Below the pieces are notes generated by a model, which saw only the letters and a list, made by a program, of their open reading frames with translations, had not been told where the DNA came from and did not search any database. A DNA stretch of 64,000 nt from CAG-170 sp022779365. Its GTDB lineage: Bacteria; Bacillota; Clostridia; Oscillospirales; Oscillospiraceae. The DNA lies in contig JALFSI010000050.1 in NCBI GenBank assembly GCA_022779365.1, forward strand, positions 49,885-113,884, in the 5' to 3' direction. A program made the translations under genes and the position numbers. Below are positions 1 to 7,709 of the stretch, piece by piece (position 1 is the first letter of the stretch; each line of letters begins with the position of its first letter).

Positions 1-1
1 C

Positions 2-505
2 CGCACGCTCATCCACCGCGCCGTCCCGGAGGGGACGCCCGACGATGTGTATGAGCAGACGCTGGCGTATTACCTGCAATATTATCCAGAGCACTGCACG
101 GTGCACACGAAGTTCTACCCCGGCATCGAGCAGATGCTTGCCACGCTGAAGGGTGCGGGATTCATGCTTGGTGTGCTGTCCAATAAAACGGAAAAGACCG
201 CCGTGCGCATCATTGACCATTTCTTCCAGCGCAGCCCGTTTCAGCTCGTTTGGGGCAACAACGGCGTGCGCCCGCTGAAGCCCGATCCCTCCGCCGGGAA
301 GCTCCTGTGCGAAGAGCTGGGCGTTTCTCCGAAGGAGCTGATGTACGTCGGCGACGGCGACACCGACATGGAGTTTGCGTCCCGCAACGGCTTTTTTGCC
401 GCGGGCGTGACGTGGGGCTACCGTGACCGCGAGGTTTTGACGTCCTGCGGCGCGGACGCGCTGGTAGACAGCGCAGACCAGCTCCCGAAGCTGCTTGGTT
501 TGTAA
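2..505 (+). CDS. HAD-superfamily phosphatase, phosphoglycolate phosphatase-like (5' partial)
   Basis: The frame is open to the left edge, so the N-terminus with the nucleophile motif DxDxT lies outside the window. The visible part shows the later HAD motifs: LSNKT (motif II Ser), KPDP (motif III Lys) and GDGDTDM (motif IV acidic pair). The helical segment just before, around TLAYYLQYYPEHC, resembles the cap of Gph-type enzymes, which dephosphorylate 2-phosphoglycolate or related small phosphoesters in the cytoplasm. The substrate cannot be fixed from this fragment. A GTG at 47 could be read as a start, but in-frame coding upstream of it (RTLIHRAVPEGTPDD) argues for a longer gene. A strong hairpin terminator follows the stop at once. 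Confidence 0.85.
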   Translation, partial: RTLIHRAVPEGTPDDVYEQTLAYYLQYYPEHCTVHTKFYPGIEQMLATLKGAGFMLGVLSNKTEKTAVRIIDHFFQRSPFQLVWGNNGVRPLKPDPSAGKLLCEELGVSPKELMYVGDGDTDMEFASRNGFFAAGVTWGYRDREVLTSCGADALVDSADQLPKLLGL

Positions 506-510
506 AAAAA

Positions 511-541
511 TCACCTGTGCCGCCGGCACAGGTGACTTTTT
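511..541. terminator. Bidirectional rho-independent terminator
   Basis: An 11-bp perfect stem (511-521 with 525-535, loop GCC) has a T run on the plus-strand side and an A run on the other. It ends the HAD gene and also lies at the stop of the convergent DUF378 gene. Confidence 0.9.
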
Positions 542-747
542 TATTCCGCTGCGCTGCCGCGCGCGATGCGGCGGATGAGCAGGGTGATACACCACAGACC
601 CGCCAGACCGACCAGCGCATACACCACGCGGCTGACGCTCGCGGTCTGCCCGCCGAAGATCCATGCCACGAGGTCAAAGCGCGCAAAGCCGACCAGACCC
701 CAGTTGACCGCGCCAATGATGACAAGGATCAATGCCAGAATATCCAT
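541..747 (-). CDS. DUF378 family small membrane protein (YuzA-like)
   Basis: A 68-residue protein with two hydrophobic spans, starting MDILALILVIIGAVNWGLVG. The early NWGLVG motif and the later LYALVG-like second span (VYALVGLAGLW) are typical of DUF378. The function of the family is unknown. I chose the ATG at 747 because AAAGGAGG stands at good spacing upstream; a longer in-frame extension to 828 has no such signal and is not hydrophobic. The gene is a single unit, convergent with the HAD gene. Confidence 0.85.
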   Translation of the reverse strand: MDILALILVIIGAVNWGLVGFARFDLVAWIFGGQTASVSRVVYALVGLAGLWCITLLIRRIARGSAAE

Positions 748-837
748 AAAATAGTGCCTCCTTTCGCGCGAACTTCGTGCGAGGTTAGTATGCGCAGCAT
801 TTTGGCGCATATCCCGGCAAAACCGCAAAAATTCTGG

Positions 838-865
838 TTGCTTTTAGCGCAAAACGATGTATAAT
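838..865 (+). promoter_or_regulatory. Sigma-A promoter for thrH
   Basis: TTGCTT at 838-843, a 16-bp spacer and a perfect TATAAT at 860-865, about 70 bp before the thrH start. Confidence 0.65.
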
Positions 866-938
866 AAACGTAGAATCTGCAATATTTTTAGGCGGCAAAA
901 CTTTTTTTCAGTTTCGCACGGCGAAGGGGGATCTACCG

Positions 939-1541
939 ATGTATATTACCTGTTTGGATCTTGAGGGCGTTCTTGTCCCGGAGATCTGGATCGCGTTTGC
1001 AAAAGCCAGCGGCATCCCGGAGCTCACGCGCACCACACGCGACGAGCCGGACTATGACAAGCTCATGCGCTGGCGGCTCGGCATTTTGAAGGACCACGGT
1101 CTGGGACTCAAGGAAATTCAGGCTGTGATCGACACGATCGACCCGCTTCCCGGCGCGCGGGAATTTATGGACGCGCTGCGCGAGCAGGGGCAGGTCGTGA
1201 TCCTGAGCGACACATTTGAGGAATTTGCAAAGCCGCTCATGCGCAAGCTCGGCTACCCGACGATCCTCTGCAACAGCCTCGTGGTTGCGCCGTCGGGCGA
1301 GATCACCGATTTTACCATGCGCTGCGAGCACTCCAAGCTCACCACCGTCCGCGCGCTGCAAGCCATCGGCTACAAGACCATCGCCGCCGGCGACAGCTAC
1401 AACGATCTGGACATGATCCTGAACAGCCACGCAGGCTTCCTCTTCCGCAGCACGCAGAAGATCAAGGCTGACTACCCGCAGCTCGCGGCGTATGAAACGT
1501 ATGACGACCTGCTGGGCGCGATTCGCCGCGCGCAGGTTTGA
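939..1541 (+). CDS. thrH: ThrH: phosphoserine phosphatase / homoserine phosphotransferase
   Basis: A 200-residue HAD enzyme starting MYITCLDLEGVLVPEIW, where DLEGV is the phosphorylated-Asp motif in the variant form (Glu in place of the second Asp) that marks ThrH. Motif II is ILSDTF and motif IV is AAGDSYNDLDM. Characterised ThrH hydrolyses phosphoserine and can move the phosphate to homoserine, linking serine and threonine synthesis. The length fits the family. AAGGGGG precedes the ATG. The gene heads a probable operon with the DUF1015 gene, 23 bp downstream, and ispE. Confidence 0.9.
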   Translation: MYITCLDLEGVLVPEIWIAFAKASGIPELTRTTRDEPDYDKLMRWRLGILKDHGLGLKEIQAVIDTIDPLPGAREFMDALREQGQVVILSDTFEEFAKPLMRKLGYPTILCNSLVVAPSGEITDFTMRCEHSKLTTVRALQAIGYKTIAAGDSYNDLDMILNSHAGFLFRSTQKIKADYPQLAAYETYDDLLGAIRRAQV

Positions 1542-1564
1542 ATAAAAAAGAAAGGTGTCTTAGT

Positions 1565-2806
1565 ATGAACGCATTTTTACCCGCTGATATTCTGATGCCC
1601 AAAACTGACAGCATGGAAAAGTGGGCGGTCATCGCCTGCGACCAGTTCACCTCCGATCAGGCGTATTGGGATCGCGTCCGCAAAAACGCAGAGGGCGCTG
1701 TGTCCACCATCAACCTCATCCTGCCCGAGGCGGAGCTCGGCACGGAGAAGGAAGCGGAGCACACCGCCGTCATCAACGCCACGATGAAGCGCTACATGGA
1801 CGAGGACGTGTTCACGACCTATCCGAACAGCTTTGTCTACGTCGAACGTCAGCTTGAGAACGGCTCGATCCGCGAGGGTCTGGTCGGCATGGTCGATCTG
1901 GATGCTTACGACTATTCCACCGGCGCGACCAGCGCCATCCGCGCCACCGAGCGCACCGTTGCTGAGCGTATCCCGCCGCGTCAGCGTGTCCGCCGCGACG
2001 CCCCCATCGAGCTGCCGCATATCCTCATGCTCTGCGACGACCACGACAAAGAGCTCATCGAGCCGATCGGCGCGAAGAAGGACAGCCTGAAAAAGCTCTA
2101 TGACTTCGACCTCATGGAGGGCGGCGGTCATATCACCGGCTGGCTCGTCGAGGGCAAGGACGTGGACGAGTTCAACAAGGCGCTCGCCGACTACACCGCC
2201 ACCGTGGGCGAAAAGTACAAGGGTCTCAAGGGCGTTCCCATGGTGTTCGCCGTGGGCGACGGCAACCACTCTCTGGCTACTGCCAAGAGCTGCTATGAAG
2301 AGCTGAAAAAGAACCATCCGGGCGAGGATCTGTCGAACCATCCGGCGCGTTACGCGCTCGTGGAGCTCGAAAACATCCACGATCCGGCACAGGTGTTTGA
2401 GCCGATCCACCGCGTGATCTTCAAGACCGACACCGAAAAGCTGCTCGCCGCGCTCCAGAAGGACGCGTGCGCCGAGGGCGGCTTCCCGGTGCAGTGGTAC
2501 ACGAAGGACGCCTCCGGCACGGTGTATCTTGACCGCGCCAAGAGCGAGCTGGCAGTCGGCGTGCTCCAGGGCTTCCTCGATGAGTACCTGAAGGACAACG
2601 CGGGTGAGATCGACTACATCCATGACGACGACGCGCTCATCAGCCTCGCAAAGCAGGACGGCGCGATCGGCTTCCTGCTGCCCGCGATGGAAAAGAGCCA
2701 GCTCTTCCGCGGCGTCATTGCCGACGGTATCCTGCCGCGCAAGACGTTCTCCATGGGTCACAGCCGCGAAAAGAGATACTATCTGGAAGGCAGAAAGATC
2801 AAGTAA
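1565..2806 (+). CDS. DUF1015 family protein
   Basis: A 413-residue soluble protein starting MNAFLPADILMPKTDSMEKW. It matches the DUF1015 family, including the conserved GDGNHSLATAK block near residue 235, which corresponds to the family's [AG]DG[HN]H motif. I chose the ATG at 1565 because it follows AGAAAGGTG at proper spacing; a TTG at 1538 overlaps the thrH stop and lacks a site. The biochemical role is not firmly known. In other genomes the family often lies beside serine-biosynthesis genes, and here it directly follows thrH, which suggests a role around (phospho)serine. That is inference. The stop overlaps the ispE start by one base. Confidence 0.85.
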   Translation: MNAFLPADILMPKTDSMEKWAVIACDQFTSDQAYWDRVRKNAEGAVSTINLILPEAELGTEKEAEHTAVINATMKRYMDEDVFTTYPNSFVYVERQLENGSIREGLVGMVDLDAYDYSTGATSAIRATERTVAERIPPRQRVRRDAPIELPHILMLCDDHDKELIEPIGAKKDSLKKLYDFDLMEGGGHITGWLVEGKDVDEFNKALADYTATVGEKYKGLKGVPMVFAVGDGNHSLATAKSCYEELKKNHPGEDLSNHPARYALVELENIHDPAQVFEPIHRVIFKTDTEKLLAALQKDACAEGGFPVQWYTKDASGTVYLDRAKSELAVGVLQGFLDEYLKDNAGEIDYIHDDDALISLAKQDGAIGFLLPAMEKSQLFRGVIADGILPRKTFSMGHSREKRYYLEGRKIK

Positions 2807-3708
2807 TGCAGACGATCACTGAAAGCGCTTTCGCAAAGCTGAATTTGACGCTGGACGTGCTGGGAAAGCGCGCCGACGGCTATCACGACATCCGCTCCGT
2901 TGAGCAGACCATTTCGCTGCGCGACGATGTGGTCGTAAGCATCGGAACGAACGCGCCATGGGCGCTGCACTGCTACCGCGAGCGGCTTTCGTCCGACGAT
3001 GCGCGGGAGAGTGTTCTGGAAACGGACGGCTTCCCGCAGGACTCCGACAATCTGGCATGGCGTGCGGCGGAGGCGTTTTTCCTGCGCACCGACCTTGACC
3101 CGGAGGGCTTGGAGATCTTTATCAACAAGCGTATCCCGATGCAGGCGGGTCTCGGCGGCGGCAGCGCGGACGCGGCGGCGGTTTTGCGCGCGCTCAACCG
3201 GCATTACGGCGCGCCGCTGAGCTTGCCCGCGCTGTGCGAGCTGGGCGGGACGGTTGGCTCGGATGTGCCGTTCTGCACGCTGTGCGGCACGGCGGTGGTC
3301 GAGGGTCGCGGCGAGCTGCTGCGCCCGCTGCCGCCCGCGCCGGAGATGTATTTTGTCATCTGCAAGCCGGATTTTTCCGTCTCCACGCCGGAGCTATATC
3401 AAAAGTTCGACGAGACTGTGCCGGAAAAGCGTCCGGATCATAAGGTCATGCTGTCGAACCTGCAAAAGGGGCAGCTGCTTGGCATCGGAGGCAGCCTGTG
3501 CAATGTGTTTGAGCCGCTCGTGATGCAGGAGCATTTCGACATCAACTACATCAAGTCCATGATGATCACCTATGGCGCTTACGGCGCACAGATGACCGGC
3601 AGCGGCTCAGCGGTGTTCGGCATTTACGACTCGTTCGAGTACGCGACCGTCGCGTGCACGATGCTGCGCGAGCGCTACCAGAACATTTATCTGGCGACCA
3701 CCGTATAA
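2806..3708 (+). CDS. ispE: 4-diphosphocytidyl-2-C-methyl-D-erythritol kinase (IspE)
   Basis: This 300-residue GHMP-family kinase phosphorylates CDP-methylerythritol in the MEP route to isoprenoids, in the cytoplasm. The N-terminus SAFAKLNLTLDVLGKRADGYH is the IspE signature, and PMQAGLGGGSADAAAVL around residue 110 is the GHMP ATP-binding loop. A second conserved block, QMTGSGSAVFGIY, lies near the C-terminus. The start codon shares a base with the DUF1015 stop (TAATG), so translation is probably coupled. The length is normal. Confidence 0.95.
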   Translation: MQTITESAFAKLNLTLDVLGKRADGYHDIRSVEQTISLRDDVVVSIGTNAPWALHCYRERLSSDDARESVLETDGFPQDSDNLAWRAAEAFFLRTDLDPEGLEIFINKRIPMQAGLGGGSADAAAVLRALNRHYGAPLSLPALCELGGTVGSDVPFCTLCGTAVVEGRGELLRPLPPAPEMYFVICKPDFSVSTPELYQKFDETVPEKRPDHKVMLSNLQKGQLLGIGGSLCNVFEPLVMQEHFDINYIKSMMITYGAYGAQMTGSGSAVFGIYDSFEYATVACTMLRERYQNIYLATTV

Positions 3709-3725
3709 AAAACGGTATAAGAATC

Positions 3726-3776
3726 AAAAATGCCGCCCATACTTGCAGTAATTCTGCAAATATGGACGGTGTTTTT
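3726..3776. terminator. Long stem-loop between ispE and spoIIR
   Basis: A 16-bp arm at 3733-3748 pairs with 3754-3769 around the loop TAATT, extended by A5/T5 at 3726-3730 and 3772-3776. Read on the minus strand the two imperfect positions become G-U pairs; on the plus strand they are C-A mismatches. The T run ends directly at the spoIIR ATG (3777). It can act as the ispE terminator, as a translational block for spoIIR, or both. Confidence 0.6.
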
Positions 3777-4391
3777 ATGAAAAAACGGATCATTCCACTT
3801 ATTTTGACGGCGCTTTGTGTACTTACGCTCATCACCGGCGCGGTGCTCGCGCAGCAGCAGCGGACGCTTGCCGACAAGTTCATTCGGCTGCACGTTGTGG
3901 CAAATTCCGACTCACAGTACGACCAGATGGTCAAGCTGCGCGTGCGCGACGCGGTGCTGGACGAGACACAGCGGTGGCTCTCCGGCGCGGACGACCCCGC
4001 CGCTGCGCTAGCGGAGCATCTGGGCGAGATCGAGGCGGCGGCAGGGCAGACGCTCCGCGCCTGCGGCAGTGGGGAGACGGTCTCGGTTCGGCTGCAAAAC
4101 GAGCTGTTTTCACGCCGCGATTACGAGACGTTTTCGCTGCCGTCCGGCGTGTACCGCACGCTGCGCGTGACTATCGGCGATGGCGCGGGGCACAACTGGT
4201 GGTGCGTCGTGTTCCCGGCGCTGTGCATGAGTGCGAGCAGTGATGAGCTGGAGCAGGCGGCGGAGGCGGCGGGCATCACCGACGGCGAGCTGCGCCTCAT
4301 CACCGAGGACGGTGCGGCGTATAAATTAAAGTTCCGAACGGTGGAGCTATTCGAGAAAATTCGAGAATTTTTAACGGTCAGCCGTAGCTGA
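3777..4391 (+). CDS. spoIIR: Stage II sporulation protein R (SpoIIR)
   Basis: A 204-residue secreted protein. The N-terminus MKKRIIPLILTALCVLTLITGAVLA is a signal peptide or anchor. Next comes the SpoIIR hallmark IRLHVVANSDSQYDQMVKLR (residues ~33-52). In Bacillus and Clostridia SpoIIR is made in the forespore and triggers the SpoIIGA protease to process pro-sigma-E. Its presence suggests a spore-forming ancestry, but not that this organism sporulates. The start is unusual: the ATG abuts the T run of a long hairpin and no good ribosome site precedes it. An in-frame ATG at 3762 lies inside the stem. Confidence 0.88.
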   Translation: MKKRIIPLILTALCVLTLITGAVLAQQQRTLADKFIRLHVVANSDSQYDQMVKLRVRDAVLDETQRWLSGADDPAAALAEHLGEIEAAAGQTLRACGSGETVSVRLQNELFSRRDYETFSLPSGVYRTLRVTIGDGAGHNWWCVVFPALCMSASSDELEQAAEAAGITDGELRLITEDGAAYKLKFRTVELFEKIREFLTVSRS

Positions 4392-4401
4392 CCGTTTTTT
4401 T
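4373..4401 (+). terminator. Terminator of spoIIR
   Basis: AACGGTCAG at 4373-4381 pairs with CTGACCGTT at 4388-4396 and is followed by a T run. The spoIIR stop codon lies within the stem. Confidence 0.85.
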
Positions 4402-4414
4402 GTACACCGTTTTG

Positions 4415-4423
4415 TGGTATACT
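4415..4423 (+). promoter_or_regulatory. Possible extended -10 promoter for addBA
   Basis: TGGTATACT is an extended -10 element. The -35 position falls in the T run of the spoIIR terminator and does not match well. Confidence 0.4.
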
Positions 4424-4451
4424 GAAGAAAAAGATCGAAAGCGGTGATTGA

Positions 4452-7400
4452 ATGCTGAAAATTCTCTGCGGACCTGACCGGCTGGAAAATACTGACCGCC
4501 TGATCGGGACGATCTGCCGGCGTGCGCAGGACGGCATGGGGGGTCAGATCCTCATCGTGCCGGAGCAGTTCTCACACGAAGCGGAGCGCACGCTCTGCCG
4601 CGCCGGAGGCGACGCCATCAGCCGCTATGCGGAGGTGCTCAGCTTTTCGCGGCTGGCAGGGCGGGTATTTTCGCTCTATGGCGGCGTGAGTGAGGAATAT
4701 CTGGATGGCGGCGGGCGGTTTTTGACGGCGTACCGCGCCGTCTGGCAGGTGCGCGAGCAGCTCAAATGCTACGCTGCCGTGAGCAGCCGCCCGGAATTTT
4801 TGCAGCAGAGCGCCGCGATGATGGAGGAATTTCTCTCCGATGATCTCACGGCGGATGCGCTGCGCGCCGCCGCTAAACAGCAGCAGGGGCAGTTTGCGCA
4901 GAAGCTCGAGGAGCTCGCACTGCTGTATGAGAGCTATCTATCCGTCTGCAAGGGCAGCCGCAGTGACCCGGTGATGCGCCTGTCACGCCTCGCGGAGCTG
5001 CTGCGGCAGGAGGATTACGCGGCGGAGCGGCTGTTTTACCTGGACGGCTTTTCGGATTTTACGGCGCTGGAGCTTCAGCTTGTGGAGACGCTGCTGCGAC
5101 AGGGGCGCGAGGTGCAGATCGCGCTGCGCACCGACCGCTCGCAGCGTGCGATCTTTCGCACGGCGAGTGAGACGCTGCGTGTGCTGCAAATAATGGCGGC
5201 GCGCTGGAATGTGCCGGTGGAGGTCGAGACGCTTGGCGCGTACTCCGGGCGCTCCGAAGCAATGCGCCACGCACTGTCGTACCTGTTCACAGCTGCCGCG
5301 CCGGAGTTTTCGCAGCCGTGCGGCATGATGCTCCACACGGCGGACACGCCCGCGCTGGCGTGCAGCTGGGCGGCGCGCCGGGTACGCGAGCTGACGCAAA
5401 GCGGGCTGCGATACCGCGATATTTGCATCGCCGTGACTGACCGCGCGGCGTATGAAGCCGATCTGCGCGACCTGTTTGCGCGCGCGGAAATTCCGGCATA
5501 TTTTACCGGCAGCGCCGATATTCTGCGCCAGCCGGTGCTGTCGGCGCTGCTCTGCGCGCTGCGCGCGGCGGTGCGGCTGGAGTATGACGACGTGCTGCGC
5601 TACTTAAAATCGCCGCTCTCGCCGTTGGATCTCGACGCGTGCGACGCGCTGGAGCGCTACGCGAATTTCTGGCAGGTGGACCGCACGGTCTGGCTGGACG
5701 CGTGGACGATGCATCCGGCAGGCTTCGGTGCGGCGTGGGATGATGACGCGCGCGCGCAGCTCGAACAGCTCGATCTTTGGCGCAGCGTGGCGATGCAGCC
5801 GCTGGCAGCGCTGCGAAAAGATTTACATAACTCAAAAAATACAGATGCAATGCTGCGCGCCGTTGCTGCGTTTCTGGACGCGGTCGGGCTGCGGCAGACG
5901 CTTCAGGAGTCGGCGGAGGAGCGCGATCTTGCCGGGGACGCGCAGGCAGCGCAGCAGCTTCGGCAGCTCTATGAGGTCATTTTGGGCGCGCTGGAGCAGA
6001 TGGACCTGGTGCTCGGCGACGTGCCGATGCCGGAAGATGCGTTTTTGCAGACGCTGCGGATGCTGCTGGCGCAGTATCAGGTCGGTACGATCCCGGCGTG
6101 CGTGGACGAAGTGCAGATCGGCGCGATAGAGGACTTCCGCGCGGGGCGTGCGCGGGTGCTGCTCGTGCTGGGCGCGGACGAAGGGATGCTCCCGGCGTTT
6201 CATCCGGCGGGCGGGCTGCTGACCGATGAAGAGCGGCAGCGGCTGCTGTCGCTGGGTCTGACGCTCGCCCCGGCACAGTTTGACCGCTTTGAGCGCGAGA
6301 TCGGCGGCGTGCACGCGGCACTGTCATTACCGCTGGACGCGCTGGAGCTGTGCTGCTGCGGCGAGCCTGCGCAGGTGTTCGATCAGCTCGCGCGGCTGTT
6401 TCCGAACGCGCCGCGCACGACGTCGCAGTCCTATCCGTTCCTGCCTGACGCGGCGGACGCCGCCGCGTGCGCCATCCGCACAGGGCAGGCGGAGGCGTCG
6501 CTTTCGCCCGTTGTGCAGCAGGCGGTTTTTGAACTGAAAAAACGGGCGGAGTATCGCTTTTCGCCGCTTTCCAAGTCGGCTGTTCAGGGGCTTTACGGCG
6601 CGGAACTGCGCCTGTCCGCTTCGCGCATTGACCGCTTTGCGGCGTGCCGCTACGCGTTTTTCCTCAGCGACGGGCTGAAAGCCAAGCCGTGGAAGCGCGC
6701 GAAATTTGACGCGCCGGTGTTCGGCACGTTCGTGCACTATGTGCTTGAATGCACGCTTCGCGAGCTTCAGCCGCTCGGTGGACCGGCGGCGGTGGACGAT
6801 GCGCGCCTGCACGAGACGGCGCAGCGGCACGCTGAAAATTATGTAAACAAATTTATGCCCGATCTTGCCGCGCGCGGCAACCGCTCGTCGTACCTCTTCC
6901 GCCGCAATTTTGACGAGGTCATGCAGGTGGTGGATGATGTGGCGCGCGAGCTGCGCCTGTCTGATTTTTCCGCATGCGACATGGAGCTTTCGTTCCATGA
7001 CGGCGGGTCGCTGCCTGCAGTGCGTGTGGACGGAAGCGCCGGGCGGTGCGTCATTTCCGGCTCGGTCGATCGGGTCGATCTCTACGAGCGCGGCGGGCGC
7101 TATTACTGCCGCGTGATCGACTACAAGACGGGCGTCAAGGATTTTGACTACGCCGGCGTGCTGTGCGGCGAGGGGCTGCAGATGCTCATCTATCTCTTCG
7201 CGCTGCGCAGGTTTGGCGCGGACTATTATGGGAAACCTGTTGAGCCGGTGGGCGTTCTCTATGTCCCGGCGCGCGCCGCGATGGAGCGTGTCGAGCCCGG
7301 CGCGGACGAGAGAAAGATCGAAGCCGCGCGTGCTGCGAACCGGCGGCGCAGCGGACTGGTCATCGACGACGAAGCTCTGCTGCACGCGATGGAGCGGCAG

Positions 7401-7709
7401 GAGCAGCCGGAATATCTGCCCTGTAAGTGGCAAAAGAGCGGACTCACCGGCGACATCGCCAGCCGCATTCAGTTTTCGGAGCTGGAACACTTTGTGCAGG
7501 ACAAGATCGCAGGCATGACCGACGAGATTTTCGGCGGCAATGTCACGCCGAATCCCATTGTGCGCGGGCCGCAGGTGTCGAGCTGCCAATACTGCGACTA
7601 TTACGCCGCGTGCCACCGCGACCTCGGGCAGCAGGAGGCGCGCCCGATCCGCAAGGTGAGTGCCGAAAAATTCTGGACGCAGGTCGATGGAGGTGCGGAC
7701 CATGGCTGA
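4452..7709 (+). CDS. addB: AddB: ATP-dependent helicase/nuclease subunit B
   Basis: A 1085-residue partner of AddA in the double-strand-break resection complex of Firmicutes. The N-terminus reads LKILCGPDRLENTDRLI, a nucleoside-binding-like region that in Clostridia often lacks a classic Walker A. The C-terminal third carries the RecB-type nuclease motif VIDYKTG at about residue 889. Four cysteines are placed as in the AddB iron-sulfur cluster: one in RFAACRYAFF near residue 731, and three in CQYCDYYAAC near 1043-1052. The gene overlaps addA by 8 bp, so the two subunits are co-translated. The length fits the family. Confidence 0.95.
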   Translation: MLKILCGPDRLENTDRLIGTICRRAQDGMGGQILIVPEQFSHEAERTLCRAGGDAISRYAEVLSFSRLAGRVFSLYGGVSEEYLDGGGRFLTAYRAVWQVREQLKCYAAVSSRPEFLQQSAAMMEEFLSDDLTADALRAAAKQQQGQFAQKLEELALLYESYLSVCKGSRSDPVMRLSRLAELLRQEDYAAERLFYLDGFSDFTALELQLVETLLRQGREVQIALRTDRSQRAIFRTASETLRVLQIMAARWNVPVEVETLGAYSGRSEAMRHALSYLFTAAAPEFSQPCGMMLHTADTPALACSWAARRVRELTQSGLRYRDICIAVTDRAAYEADLRDLFARAEIPAYFTGSADILRQPVLSALLCALRAAVRLEYDDVLRYLKSPLSPLDLDACDALERYANFWQVDRTVWLDAWTMHPAGFGAAWDDDARAQLEQLDLWRSVAMQPLAALRKDLHNSKNTDAMLRAVAAFLDAVGLRQTLQESAEERDLAGDAQAAQQLRQLYEVILGALEQMDLVLGDVPMPEDAFLQTLRMLLAQYQVGTIPACVDEVQIGAIEDFRAGRARVLLVLGADEGMLPAFHPAGGLLTDEERQRLLSLGLTLAPAQFDRFEREIGGVHAALSLPLDALELCCCGEPAQVFDQLARLFPNAPRTTSQSYPFLPDAADAAACAIRTGQAEASLSPVVQQAVFELKKRAEYRFSPLSKSAVQGLYGAELRLSASRIDRFAACRYAFFLSDGLKAKPWKRAKFDAPVFGTFVHYVLECTLRELQPLGGPAAVDDARLHETAQRHAENYVNKFMPDLAARGNRSSYLFRRNFDEVMQVVDDVARELRLSDFSACDMELSFHDGGSLPAVRVDGSAGRCVISGSVDRVDLYERGGRYYCRVIDYKTGVKDFDYAGVLCGEGLQMLIYLFALRRFGADYYGKPVEPVGVLYVPARAAMERVEPGADERKIEAARAANRRRSGLVIDDEALLHAMERQEQPEYLPCKWQKSGLTGDIASRIQFSELEHFVQDKIAGMTDEIFGGNVTPNPIVRGPQVSSCQYCDYYAACHRDLGQQEARPIRKVSAEKFWTQVDGGADHG

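Noticed and set aside
1577..2761. A 394-codon minus-strand frame opposite the DUF1015 gene
   Set aside because: Composition is shadow-like (Val/Asp/His/Leu runs), no ribosome site; the plus-strand gene is conserved and in an operon.
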